Positions 1 through 7,357 of a stretch of DNA of 64,000 bases are shown piece by piece. Numbering within the stretch: position 1 is the first letter of the stretch; the number at the start of each line of letters is the position of its first letter. Under the pieces are notes generated by a model. The model saw nothing but the letters and a program-made list of their open reading frames with translations, searched no databases and had not been told where the DNA came from. The position numbers and the translations under genes were made by a program. This DNA is from Fictibacillus barbaricus (GTDB lineage Bacteria; Bacillota; Bacilli; Bacillales; Fictibacillaceae), in contig NZ_BMCE01000002.1 in the NCBI RefSeq assembly GCF_014635025.1, positions 124,001 through 188,000 of the forward strand. The letters are read 5' to 3'.

Positions 1-142
1 AAAAGCCCATTTCTTTTTCCAGACTGGAAATGGCATGGCTGACACCCGATTGAGATATATTTAGAGCAGCACTTGCTTTTGTCAGGCTCCCAAGCTCCAC
101 CACTGTATGGAAAATTTCGTACTTCCCAATAGACAAACTCAT
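1..142 (-). CDS. LysR-family transcriptional regulator, N-terminal part only (runs off window)
   Basis: Reading leftwards from the ATG at 142 gives 47 residues beginning MSLSIGKYEIFHTVVELGSL and containing KASAALNISQSGVSHAISSL. This is the winged helix-turn-helix of LysR regulators: wing helix, turn, and the S-x-S-x-x-S recognition helix. The effector-binding domain lies outside the window, so the target genes cannot be named. The upstream side faces an AT-rich stretch and then the GC-rich repeat. The family call is secure; the function is unknown. Confidence 0.85.
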   Translation of the reverse strand, partial: MSLSIGKYEIFHTVVELGSLTKASAALNISQSGVSHAISSLEKEMGF

Positions 143-243
143 CCCTCTTCACATTACTTTTTTTCATAATATAACATAAAACATGAATAATTTTCATTAG
201 TCGACATATATACACAAAGTTCTGTTTCTTGTCTGTTGATTTC

Positions 244-358
244 GACTCCTTGCACTCGCTTTCCGCGTAGGTCAGGGAGACTCCTAGGGGTTATACACCT
301 GCAGGGTCTCCCTTTACCCGCTTTTCCCGCAGGGGTCTAGCGCCTGCAACGAAGATCA
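244..358. repeat. GC-rich interspersed repeat, copy 1
   Basis: About 115 bases that are much richer in G+C than the flanks. Shared blocks with a second copy at 3931-4055 are TCGCTTTCCGCG near the start and TCCCGCAGG followed by GTCT near the end, in the same orientation. Between these blocks lie imperfect inverted elements (GGGAGAC and GTCTCCC) that could form a hairpin. It contains no gene. Similar elements are, to my memory, scattered in many Bacillaceae genomes. It lies between the LysR fragment and the clpP relic. Edges are approximate. Confidence 0.65.
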
Positions 359-394
359 ACATCTAATGACCTTTAATAGCCATATACAAAAAAA

Positions 395-416
395 GAGGAC
401 TGCAGCCCGCAGCCTC
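395..416 (-). terminator. rho-independent terminator behind the clpP relic
   Basis: On the minus strand, GAGGCTGC and GCAGTCCTC arms form a hairpin followed by seven or more T residues. It sits directly after the TAG stop of the ClpP-like fragment and is probably that gene's original terminator. Confidence 0.7.
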
Positions 417-423
417 TCTCCTT

Positions 424-489
424 CTATTTAGGGTAAATGATTTCATCGATTATACCATATTCTTTCGCTTCTTCTGCACTCATGAAAAA
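424..489 (-). pseudogene. clpP: relic of a ClpP protease C-terminus
   Basis: The minus strand encodes FFMSAEEAKEYGIIDEIIYP plus K and a TAG stop. The stretch FMSAEEAKEYGIID is the conserved C-terminal end of ClpP serine-protease subunits, which usually reads R-D-x-F-M-S-A-E-E-A. Only about 20 codons remain of a protein normally near 195 residues, so none of the catalytic Ser, His or Asp is present. Upstream of the fragment the sequence passes at once into the terminator hairpin of the sortase gene. The rest of clpP has therefore been lost or replaced here. A rho-independent terminator still follows. The match is from recognition of the motif, not a search. Confidence 0.8.
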
Positions 490-493
490 TAAA

Positions 494-522
494 AAGCAGC
501 AGAATAAAGAATTCTGCTGCTT
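494..522 (-). terminator. terminator of the sortase operon
   Basis: An 11-bp perfect inverted repeat (AAGCAGCAGAA / TTCTGCTGCTT) with a short loop, followed on the minus strand by a T-rich run. It lies just past the stop of the sortase gene and directly abuts the clpP relic. Confidence 0.8.
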
Positions 523-526
523 ACAA

Positions 527-1147
527 CTACGTTAATTTTTTTGAAATTAAGTTTGCGACCAGGATATATCGTTCGGGTGATGCTCCAATGAAATCAAACG
601 GATAGCAAGTCGAAACCGTTAATGTTGCTCGTGGTTTTGGAACAATAACCGTCCGGTCATCTTTATCGACAATTCGAACATTCTTAACTCTATAGGTAAA
701 TGTTCCAGTAGAAGTCTCGACAATTAAAAGATCCCCTTTTCCAACTTCACCAAGTTTGCGGAAGACCGTATCCCGATGTCCTGAAAGTACAGAATTATCC
801 TCTTCCCCTGGTAATACGCTTTGTGCATAATGACCTACGCCTTTTTCCAGTTCTTCTTCATCGGTTCCATGAAAGATTGGGAGTGATGCATCCAGCTTAG
901 GAATGATTAGCTTACCTATATTTTCACCCTTTGTCGGGCGGTTTAGATAAAGAATTTCCTTTGATTCATCTGGTTCTTGTTCAACAGGTTTTTTGTGAAT
1001 CTCTTTTGCCTCAATCTGTCCGCTTTTGAAAATCAAATACCCTTTTATAAACTTAAAAGCATTAGTGCTGCTAAACCAAGCTCCAAAAAGAATAAAAGCG
1101 ATAGAAAATGTTAGAAGAACAATCCGCAGTTTACTTCTTCGTTTCAT
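527..1147 (-). CDS. srtD: class D sortase
   Basis: A membrane-anchored cysteine transpeptidase that cleaves a C-terminal LPxTx-type signal and attaches the substrate to the cell wall. The 206-residue protein has one N-terminal membrane segment (about residues 8-25), a short spacer, and a sortase fold. The catalytic triad is visible: His124 in LSGHRDTVF, Cys181 in VSTCYPFDF and Arg193 in SPERYILVA. The TLTVSTCYP and ERYI patterns are typical of class D enzymes (YhcS type). Its ATG overlaps the stop of the upstream acidic surface protein (TAATG), so the two are co-translated and the surface protein is the obvious substrate. Confidence 0.9.
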   Translation of the reverse strand: MKRRSKLRIVLLTFSIAFILFGAWFSSTNAFKFIKGYLIFKSGQIEAKEIHKKPVEQEPDESKEILYLNRPTKGENIGKLIIPKLDASLPIFHGTDEEELEKGVGHYAQSVLPGEEDNSVLSGHRDTVFRKLGEVGKGDLLIVETSTGTFTYRVKNVRIVDKDDRTVIVPKPRATLTVSTCYPFDFIGASPERYILVANLISKKLT

Positions 1148-2481
1148 TAGATGTTTTTCACTCTCAATCGTCTAAACAGGAAGAAACCGGCTGCTACAAC
1201 CCCAATTCCAACGATCATATTTTCAACGTAATCTGTAGACGTTTTAGGCAGTTCTCCACCTTTTATCGTTTTTACTGGTGGTTTTGCTGAAGTTGGCATT
1301 TCTTTTACAATCTTTTCAACTTCTTGAATGTCTTTCCCTGTTTCTTGAATCATCTCTGACCCAATCATCTCTGCTGTGATACGAAGATCAGCTAGCAGTT
1401 CACCATTTATGTTGTAGATTTCCATGATTAAGTCATTACCATTTGTAGTTTCCATTGTCATCAATGCTTCCATTGAAAGTGGCTGTTTTTGACCGTCCAC
1501 TACAAGATAATATTTAGTCTCAATTTGTAAAAGCTGCTTCATTTCTGAAAAAATGTCAAATATCTCAGCAATTTGTTCAGCAGAAAGTTCCTCGGCTGTT
1601 TCAAATTCCTCAAACGCCATCATTCTCTCACTAAGCGCCATCATTTGGTCAAGAAAAGCTGGGTCTTCCCAGTTGAGAGATTCGAAATGGGCAAAAAGCT
1701 TTTCCATCTCTTCCTCAGTTAGATCAATTTGAGTAAACAAGTCTGAAATTTCTTCTTCGATGTTTTCTTCACCGTTAATATAAAAATCAACAGCCCACTC
1801 CAGATCTTCAATATACTCATAATTTTCTAGCGCATCATCATTTTCTTTTAATAACGCCTCTAAATCTTCGATTGATCCTAAGTTATAGTCTTTTAACAAT
1901 TGTTGAAGATTCTCGTCATTTATAGGAGTACCTTCCCAATCGTCACCATTAATATAAAGATCTACAGCCCACTCAAGATCCTCAATGTATTCATAGTTAT
2001 CAATTGCATCGTCGTTCTCTTTTAATAAAGTTTCTAATTCTTCAATAGAACCTAAGTTATAATCATTTAATAATTGCTGAAGATTTTCATCATTTATTGG
2101 AGTACCAATATATAAATCAAGAGCTTCTCTTAACTCTTCTTCAAAAATTAGCCATGACCCGTCTAGAACGTCTTGTCCTTCTTCGATATCTCCGTATTCC
2201 ACAAGCAATTCATTTAATTCTTCACGGCTTAAGTCAAATTCTTGCATAACAGATTTTACACCTTCTTCTGTTAACGGTGTTCCTAATTCATCAACAGATA
2301 CAAAATCCCCTAATGACCAATCTTTGCTTTTTAAGTAATCCTCATAATCTTTAGATTCCCAGCCGATCTCTTTCAAGAACGCTTGATAATCCTTGTTAAT
2401 TGGCTTTATTGCAAACGCTGACACTGGCAGCATGCCAAGGCTAATCGTGATAGCCAATAGAAGTGATAGTAACTTTTTCAT
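1147..2481 (-). CDS. processed acidic surface protein, sortase substrate
   Basis: A 444-residue secreted and anchored protein. It has a Sec signal peptide (KK, hydrophobic core, cut near SAFA, about residue 24), a very acidic body, and a C-terminal sorting signal: LPKTS at 411-415, a hydrophobic helix, then the basic tail RRLRVK. Two 58-residue tandem repeats start at 127 and 185 (TPINDENLQQLL). The layout fits the family named processed acidic surface protein, which travels with class D sortases. The sorting motif ends in S rather than the usual A. The role is unknown; the negative charge could bind cations or affect the spore or mother-cell envelope, but that is speculation. It overlaps the sortase start. 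Confidence 0.82.
   Translation of the reverse strand: MKKLLSLLLAITISLGMLPVSAFAIKPINKDYQAFLKEIGWESKDYEDYLKSKDWSLGDFVSVDELGTPLTEEGVKSVMQEFDLSREELNELLVEYGDIEEGQDVLDGSWLIFEEELREALDLYIGTPINDENLQQLLNDYNLGSIEELETLLKENDDAIDNYEYIEDLEWAVDLYINGDDWEGTPINDENLQQLLKDYNLGSIEDLEALLKENDDALENYEYIEDLEWAVDFYINGEENIEEEISDLFTQIDLTEEEMEKLFAHFESLNWEDPAFLDQMMALSERMMAFEEFETAEELSAEQIAEIFDIFSEMKQLLQIETKYYLVVDGQKQPLSMEALMTMETTNGNDLIMEIYNINGELLADLRITAEMIGSEMIQETGKDIQEVEKIVKEMPTSAKPPVKTIKGGELPKTSTDYVENMIVGIGVVAAGFFLFRRLRVKNI
1768..2103 (-). repeat. tandem 174-bp repeat inside the acidic surface protein gene
   Basis: Two in-frame units (1930-2103 and 1768-1929) encode nearly identical protein segments, TPINDENLQQLL to EDLEWAVD-YING. 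The DNA has diverged more at third positions than the protein. This implies selection on the repeated domain rather than very recent duplication. Confidence 0.8.
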
Positions 2482-2737
2482 CCCTGACCCCCAAAGGTGT
2501 TTTAATATAATTTCTAGAAAATTATACTTCCAAGATCTTCTTTTGCATACAGTTTTTTTTTACCTTTATTTAATCATGGTAGAATATTGTTCAAATAAAT
2601 AATTTTCGTTTATAAATTCGTGTGAATAAACGATTTTATTCAAAAATGTTCAATATTTCTTCATTGTAAAAACATCTAATTTTGTATACGATACTAGTAA
2701 CTTCTTTTTATATAGTAAAAATTCTATGAGGTGAAAA

Positions 2738-3466
2738 ATGGGTAAACAAAAAAAGAAAAATGCAAAAGCCGTATCAACAAAGAAAAAGAAAAGTTCGTCC
2801 CCTGTTTGGCTGTTTTGGACAATTGGAATTTTAACGATTGGGTTAATTGTATTTATGTTTAGTGGAATGCTTGATAAAGATTCCTCAAATACTGCGATTT
2901 CTTATGCTAATCAGCCTTACTTAGGAAAAGAAGAGGCACCGGTGAATATTATTGAGTTTGGAGATTATAAATGCCCAATATGTAAGGACTTTAATGAGTC
3001 GTTTTTCCCTTTAATCGATCAAGAACTTATACAAACAGGTAAGGTTAAATTTTATTTTCTAAACTATCCTTTTATAAACGTTGACTCAGAAAGATCAGCT
3101 CTATTTGGTGAAACAGTATACAAAGAACTAGGTAACGACACGTTCTGGAAGTTTCATAAACTTCTTTATGAAAAACAGCCAGAAGACCAAAGCCTTGAAC
3201 GGAAAGATATCTTCACAGAAAAATTCTTGCTTGAGACTTTAGGTGAAACAACTACCGAGGAAAACGTAAAAAAAGTCAGCGGACAATTAGAAAACAATGA
3301 AAGTGAAGAAGCTGTAGAAACAGATGAAGCGCTTGTAAGTGATTTAGGGGTAACTGGAACTCCTACCCTTTTTGTTAACGGCAAAAAGTTTGAGGGTTCT
3401 TCCATTGAAGACCTTAAGATGATGGTTGATGAAGCTGAGAAGGAAGTAAATAAAGGTGACAAATAA
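2738..3466 (+). CDS. bdbD: thiol-disulfide oxidoreductase BdbD (DsbA family)
   Basis: A membrane-tethered thioredoxin-fold oxidase that inserts disulfides into exported proteins. It has 242 residues: a very basic N-terminus (polyKK), one membrane helix near 24-44, then the DsbA-like domain. The active site is CPIC at 79-82 (DYKCPICKDF), and a cis-Pro motif is seen in TGTPTLFVNG near the end. A GAGGTGAAAA ribosome site precedes the ATG. It overlaps bdbC by 11 bases, forming the usual oxidase/re-oxidase pair. The N-terminal lysine run is longer than I expect but does not affect the call. Confidence 0.9.
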   Translation: MGKQKKKNAKAVSTKKKKSSSPVWLFWTIGILTIGLIVFMFSGMLDKDSSNTAISYANQPYLGKEEAPVNIIEFGDYKCPICKDFNESFFPLIDQELIQTGKVKFYFLNYPFINVDSERSALFGETVYKELGNDTFWKFHKLLYEKQPEDQSLERKDIFTEKFLLETLGETTTEENVKKVSGQLENNESEEAVETDEALVSDLGVTGTPTLFVNGKKFEGSSIEDLKMMVDEAEKEVNKGDK

Positions 3467-3863
3467 ACCTATTTTGATCGCCTGGTTAGCCGCGATCGTT
3501 TCTACACTAGGAAGTCTGTTTTTTAGTGAGGTCTTAAAATTTATTCCATGTACGTTTTGTTGGTATCAGCGAATTCTTATGTACCCTTTAGTCATTTTGC
3601 TTGGAATTGCTTTTTATCATCAAGATGATAAAATAACCCGCTACGTCCTCCCGTTTTCTATACTTGGAATTCTAGTTTCAGGTTATCACTATGCCTTGCA
3701 GAAAATACCTGCACTAAAGGCGTTTGAGATGTGTACATCAGGTGTGCCATGTTCTGGACAATATATTAACTGGCTGGGTTTTGTTACAATTCCACTGCTA
3801 GCGTTCATTGGATTTACAACGATCACTTTATGTATGATATTCATTAGAAAGCAGCCGAATTAA
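3456..3863 (+). CDS. bdbC: disulfide bond formation protein BdbC (DsbB-like)
   Basis: A four-helix membrane quinone reductase that re-oxidises BdbD. The 135-residue protein shows the first redox pair CTFC at 32-35, followed by WYQRILMYPL, and a second pair at Cys93 and Cys99 in EMCTSGVPCSG. Both are typical of the short Gram-positive DsbB group. The start is GTG at 3456, supported by AAGGAAG about ten bases upstream inside bdbD. The two genes are translationally coupled. Confidence 0.92.
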   Translation: MTNKPILIAWLAAIVSTLGSLFFSEVLKFIPCTFCWYQRILMYPLVILLGIAFYHQDDKITRYVLPFSILGILVSGYHYALQKIPALKAFEMCTSGVPCSGQYINWLGFVTIPLLAFIGFTTITLCMIFIRKQPN

Positions 3864-3871
3864 ACGGTTGC
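3851..3871 (+). terminator. terminator of bdbDC
   Basis: GCAGCCG pairs with CGGTTGC across the bdbC stop codon and is followed by TTTTTT. The hairpin overlaps the last codons of bdbC. Confidence 0.75.
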
Positions 3872-3930
3872 TTTTTTCTATTAAAACATTGTTGTTATTT
3901 AACCGGAAAGAGAGAAGTGGTTGAATTTCA

Positions 3931-4055
3931 GCTCCAGGATGCTTGCTTTCCGCGGGGCAGGCGGTGAACCTCCTCGACTCTCTGCGCCTACGTCCCACCA
4001 GTCCCGCTGCTCCCGCAGGAGTCTCGCACCTTTCGCTCCTATCAACTTCTTGCAC
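3931..4055. repeat. GC-rich interspersed repeat, copy 2
   Basis: A GC-rich island of about 125 bases between bdbC and the YebC gene, holding CTTGCTTTCCGCGG, the block GCTGCTCCCGCAGGAG and then TCTCGCACC. It aligns in order and orientation with copy 1 at 244-358. Several short open frames cross it on both strands, but none has a ribosome site or family resemblance, so I treat it as a non-coding repeat. Base composition is clearly unlike its flanks. Confidence 0.7.
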
Positions 4056-4117
4056 ATCAGGTTGCTTTTACAAAACCTACTAAAAAGACACATCCTTAGA
4101 AAAGAGCAAAATTAAAA

Positions 4118-4144
4118 AAGCAGACCCGTTTAACGGACCTGCTT
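4118..4144 (-). terminator. terminator of the YebC-family gene
   Basis: AAGCAG and CTGCTT plus inner CCGTT/AACGG arms form a hairpin. On the minus strand it is followed by TTTTTT. Confidence 0.8.
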
Positions 4145-4149
4145 CTTCT

Positions 4150-4869
4150 TTACTCTCCTAAATCTACGTTGTGATAGACTTGTTGAACGTCTTCTAGATC
4201 TTCTAAAGCATCGATTAGTTTTTCAAACTGAACTTGCGCATCTTCTGGAAGTTCCAAATCATTTTGTGCTAGCATTGTTAGTTCAGCTACAGTAAATTCT
4301 GTAATTCCTGCATTCTTGAATGCTTCTTGTACCGCATGAAATTGGTCTGGCTCAGCATAAACGATTACTGAATCATCTTCTTCAATAACATCACGTACAT
4401 CTAAGTCTGCTTCCATAAGCAACTCTAGTACTTCATCTGCTGATTTGCCCTCAAGTCCGATTACAGCTGTTGCATCAAACATATACGCAACTGCCCCGGA
4501 TACACCCATATTTCCGTTGTTTTTATTAAAAGCAGAACGAACCTCTGCGACCGTACGGTTTACATTATTTGTTAGTGTATCTACAATAATCATCGAGCCG
4601 TTCGGACCAAATCCTTCATAGCGAAGCTCGTCGTAGTTTTCCTCTGAGCCGCCTTTTGCTTTTTCAATTGCACGGTCAATGATAGTTTTAGGTACACTGT
4701 ACGTTTTTGCCCGTTCAAGAACTACTTTCAATGATTGGTTTGATTCTGGATCTGGTTCACCTTGTTTAGCGGCTACATATATTTCGCGTCCGAATTTTGC
4801 ATAAATACGACTTGTATTTGCGTCTTTGGATGCTTTTTTTTCTTTAATATTGTTCCATTTACGTCCCAT
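4150..4869 (-). CDS. yeeI: YebC/TACO1-family protein (YeeI-like)
   Basis: A member of the YebC family. These proteins were first described as DNA-binding regulators and are now also linked to relieving ribosome stalling. The start [20 protein letters not shown] is the Bacillus YeeI type. I use the ATG at 4869 (239 residues) because GAGAGTG lies six bases before it; a GTG nine bases upstream is possible. Family blocks visible are [11 protein letters not shown], the RYEGFGPNG region and the acidic C-terminus. It is a single-gene unit with its own terminator. Confidence 0.88.
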   Translation of the reverse strand: MGRKWNNIKEKKASKDANTSRIYAKFGREIYVAAKQGEPDPESNQSLKVVLERAKTYSVPKTIIDRAIEKAKGGSEENYDELRYEGFGPNGSMIIVDTLTNNVNRTVAEVRSAFNKNNGNMGVSGAVAYMFDATAVIGLEGKSADEVLELLMEADLDVRDVIEEDDSVIVYAEPDQFHAVQEAFKNAGITEFTVAELTMLAQNDLELPEDAQVQFEKLIDALEDLEDVQQVYHNVDLGE

Positions 4870-4957
4870 TACGTTCACTCTCTTTCAACATTAAATCTAT
4901 GTAAGTTATTATACATCAAACACAGCGGGTGTTACGAGTATAATAGCCAAAATGAAA

Positions 4958-4984
4958 AGCAATCCTTCTTCAAGAAGAATTGCT
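4958..4984 (-). terminator. terminator of the tct/two-component operon
   Basis: AGCAAT-CTTCTT pairs with AAGAAG-ATTGCT, followed on the minus strand by TTTTCATTTT. It lies just past the response-regulator stop and closes the operon that starts at tctC. Confidence 0.65.
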
Positions 4985-5014
4985 AAGGAACACACTTCTT
5001 AATTCTTTCAATTT

Positions 5015-5707
5015 TTAACCATTGCCATATTTATAGATTCTTTCAGGCCTGCCTACGCCACCATACGATATGTCAGCTGTAGCTTTTTGTTCTGAAACTA
5101 AGTATTCTAAATAACGTCTTGCGGTCGTTCGGCTAGTACCAATTCGTTCACCGAGAACTTCAGCAGTATACCCTTTTTTGTATTGAGTCAGCATCGATAT
5201 CACCTTCTCTAATGTAATGGGATCAATGCCTTTTGGCAGATAAGACGGTTCGATCTCTGCCTTTTCACGTTTCAGTATAGAATCAATCAGGTTTTGGTTG
5301 ATCTCTTTGTCAGCCGAAAGTTGAAGAATAGACTTTTTATATTCATGAAAATTCAATAATGTGTCCTTAAATCTCTGAAAGATAACAGGTTTTACAATGT
5401 AATCGAATACACCGTCTGAAAGTGCATGTTTAAGCGTATCCACCTCGGTTGCAGCTGTTACCATTATAACCTCTATCCCGCGAAATTCGCTCCTGATCCA
5501 GCGTAAAAAATCCAATCCGTTCATATCAGGAAAAAATATATCCAATAGGACCAAGTCAGGTTTAAGGATAGCGATTTGCTCTTTTGCTTCATCTTCATTC
5601 AGAGCAATACCGCATACTGAAAATCCTGGTACTTTTTCTACAAATTTTCGGTTGATCTCAGCGATTCTGATGTCATCTTCTACGATAAAAACTTCCCATG
5701 AGTGCAT
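5015..5707 (-). CDS. CitB/DcuR-type response regulator
   Basis: A 230-residue two-component regulator. The receiver domain has the acidic pair near residues 10-12, phospho-acceptor Asp56 (LVLLDIFFPD), a conserved Thr/Ala switch region and Lys in YIVKPV. The C-terminal helix-turn-helix contains GERIGTSRTTARRYLEYL, the form used by CitB, DcuR and MalR. It lies 14 bases after the kinase gene. Together they probably sense a di- or tricarboxylate and control the tct operon just upstream, a frequent arrangement for citrate and tricarboxylate uptake systems. The exact ligand cannot be told from the sequence. Confidence 0.88.
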   Translation of the reverse strand: MHSWEVFIVEDDIRIAEINRKFVEKVPGFSVCGIALNEDEAKEQIAILKPDLVLLDIFFPDMNGLDFLRWIRSEFRGIEVIMVTAATEVDTLKHALSDGVFDYIVKPVIFQRFKDTLLNFHEYKKSILQLSADKEINQNLIDSILKREKAEIEPSYLPKGIDPITLEKVISMLTQYKKGYTAEVLGERIGTSRTTARRYLEYLVSEQKATADISYGGVGRPERIYKYGNG

Positions 5708-5721
5708 GATTCTTTAAACCT

Positions 5722-7293
5722 CTATTCTTTCGGGATGATAACTGTAAAGAGTGTTGTATCCGCTTTTGTTCTTTCATAAAAAAGTTCTCCGTTTAACAGT
5801 TCGACCGATTGCTTAATTAAATATAAGCCATAACCACGATCTGGACCTTTTGTAGAGAATCCCTTTTGATATAATTTATTAGCGATTGAGTCACGAATTC
5901 CTCCCCCTGTATCTTCAACTTCTATAATGAGCTGGTTGCCAAAATCCGAAAGGCAAACCTTTACTGTTTTTTCTTTATGGGTGCATTCAGCTACCTCATC
6001 AATCGCGTTATCCACGAGATTACCGATGATGGTAACCAATAATTGTCGGTCAACCTCTCCTCGTAAATTCCTAAAATGACTTGAAGGCTCTATAATTAAT
6101 TCAACTTGCATCTCTTTAGACCGATTAAACTTACCTATTAAGAGGCCGCCGATAAAAGGATCCGAAATCCGTTTCATGATAAATTGTGTGAAATTCTGAT
6201 GAACGTTAGACTCTATTGCTATTACATCTAATGCTTCTTGATACGATCCTAACTGAATTAACCCAGATATCAAGTACAATTTATTAGAGAATTCATGTGT
6301 TTGTGCGCGAAGTCCCTCACTATAGCCCTTTACTTGGGCTAATTCTTCATTCAGCCTATAAAGTTCATGTCTGTTTCTAAATGTCGCAACGGCTCCAATA
6401 ACCTTACCGTGATCATCCAGTATCGGGACACGATTTGCTACTACTTTTGTATTGCCTAATTTCATCTGTTCGTCAAATTCACTCTTACCTGAGGCGATCA
6501 CATCTACTAATCTCGTATTAGGGATGGCTTTTAAAACATTATTTCCGATTAGTGCATCATTCTCTGTCTCTAGCATCTGAAGAGCTGTTTGATTAGCAAG
6601 CGTAATGTCACCCTCACGATTGACGGCAATAACCCCTTCTCTTATTGCTTCTAGAATTGCGCTCTTTTCTTTATAAAGTAATCCGATCTCTTTGGGTTCT
6701 AACCCATGAGTGGCCCTTTTTACTCCATTAGCTATCAGTACAGACCCGATGATTCCTAGGATAAGTGTTGAAATACCAATAATTAATATCTTTAATTTAT
6801 ATGGCCATATATCCTCGTTAATACGATCAGTTAAGAAGCCGACCGATACCAATCCTATAATTTCCCCATCATTATTAATAATGGGTGATTTGCCTCTAAC
6901 AGCTGGACCTAGTGATCCTGTTGCTTCTGTGATACTTGGTTTACCAGATAAAGCTAACTGATTATCTCCACCAACCATCTTTTTCCCTATCCGTTCTTCT
7001 AACGGATGAGAATATCTGACCCCCTCCTTGTTTCCTACTACAATATAATGAGCTCCTGTTTTCTTTCTGATCTCCTCCGCATAAGGCTGAATCCATTTTG
7101 AAGGATTTTCTGTTTTAAATGCATCTATAACGAGTGGATTATTGCTTACAGCATATGAAACACTCAGCGCTCTTTCGCCCATCTCGTTCTTCATTGTTTC
7201 TTCAAACATTCCTTGAAAAAGAACGGCTAAAATGGTGATCACTAAAAAGATAAGGGAACAGCTGATGAGAATTAATTTTGTTTGCAGTTTCAT
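5722..7293 (-). CDS. CitA/DcuS-type sensor histidine kinase
   Basis: A 523-residue membrane sensor. From the chosen start it has a membrane helix at about 5-27, an extracytoplasmic sensor domain with the CitA-like signature RYSHP and IGKKMVGGD, a second helix at about 167-189, and a cytoplasmic PAS domain at about 211-311. A SpoOB-type H-box follows (RAQTHEFSNKL, His333), then the ATPase with GNLVDNAIDE and EDTGGGI. I start at the ATG at 7293 because GGAGGG sits six bases before it; the open frame continues 19 codons further without a better site. It follows tctA by 64 bases. Confidence 0.88.
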   Translation of the reverse strand: MKLQTKLILISCSLIFLVITILAVLFQGMFEETMKNEMGERALSVSYAVSNNPLVIDAFKTENPSKWIQPYAEEIRKKTGAHYIVVGNKEGVRYSHPLEERIGKKMVGGDNQLALSGKPSITEATGSLGPAVRGKSPIINNDGEIIGLVSVGFLTDRINEDIWPYKLKILIIGISTLILGIIGSVLIANGVKRATHGLEPKEIGLLYKEKSAILEAIREGVIAVNREGDITLANQTALQMLETENDALIGNNVLKAIPNTRLVDVIASGKSEFDEQMKLGNTKVVANRVPILDDHGKVIGAVATFRNRHELYRLNEELAQVKGYSEGLRAQTHEFSNKLYLISGLIQLGSYQEALDVIAIESNVHQNFTQFIMKRISDPFIGGLLIGKFNRSKEMQVELIIEPSSHFRNLRGEVDRQLLVTIIGNLVDNAIDEVAECTHKEKTVKVCLSDFGNQLIIEVEDTGGGIRDSIANKLYQKGFSTKGPDRGYGLYLIKQSVELLNGELFYERTKADTTLFTVIIPKE

Positions 7294-7357
7294 AGTTTCC
7301 CTCCAAGACAATAGAAAAGACTTTCCTAAATTGAAAGTCTTCTCTGCCAAGCTTTAT

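Noticed and set aside
1108-1290. Small plus-strand protein over the sortase gene start
   Set aside because: It is antisense to the well-supported sortase and surface protein genes.
2600-2737. ComK boxes upstream of bdbDC
   Set aside because: AAAA and TTTT runs are present but none has the required AAAA-N5-TTTT spacing with two paired boxes.
3828-4115. Several short open frames inside the GC-rich repeat
   Set aside because: No ribosome sites, no family resemblance, and the block recurs as a non-coding repeat at 244-358.
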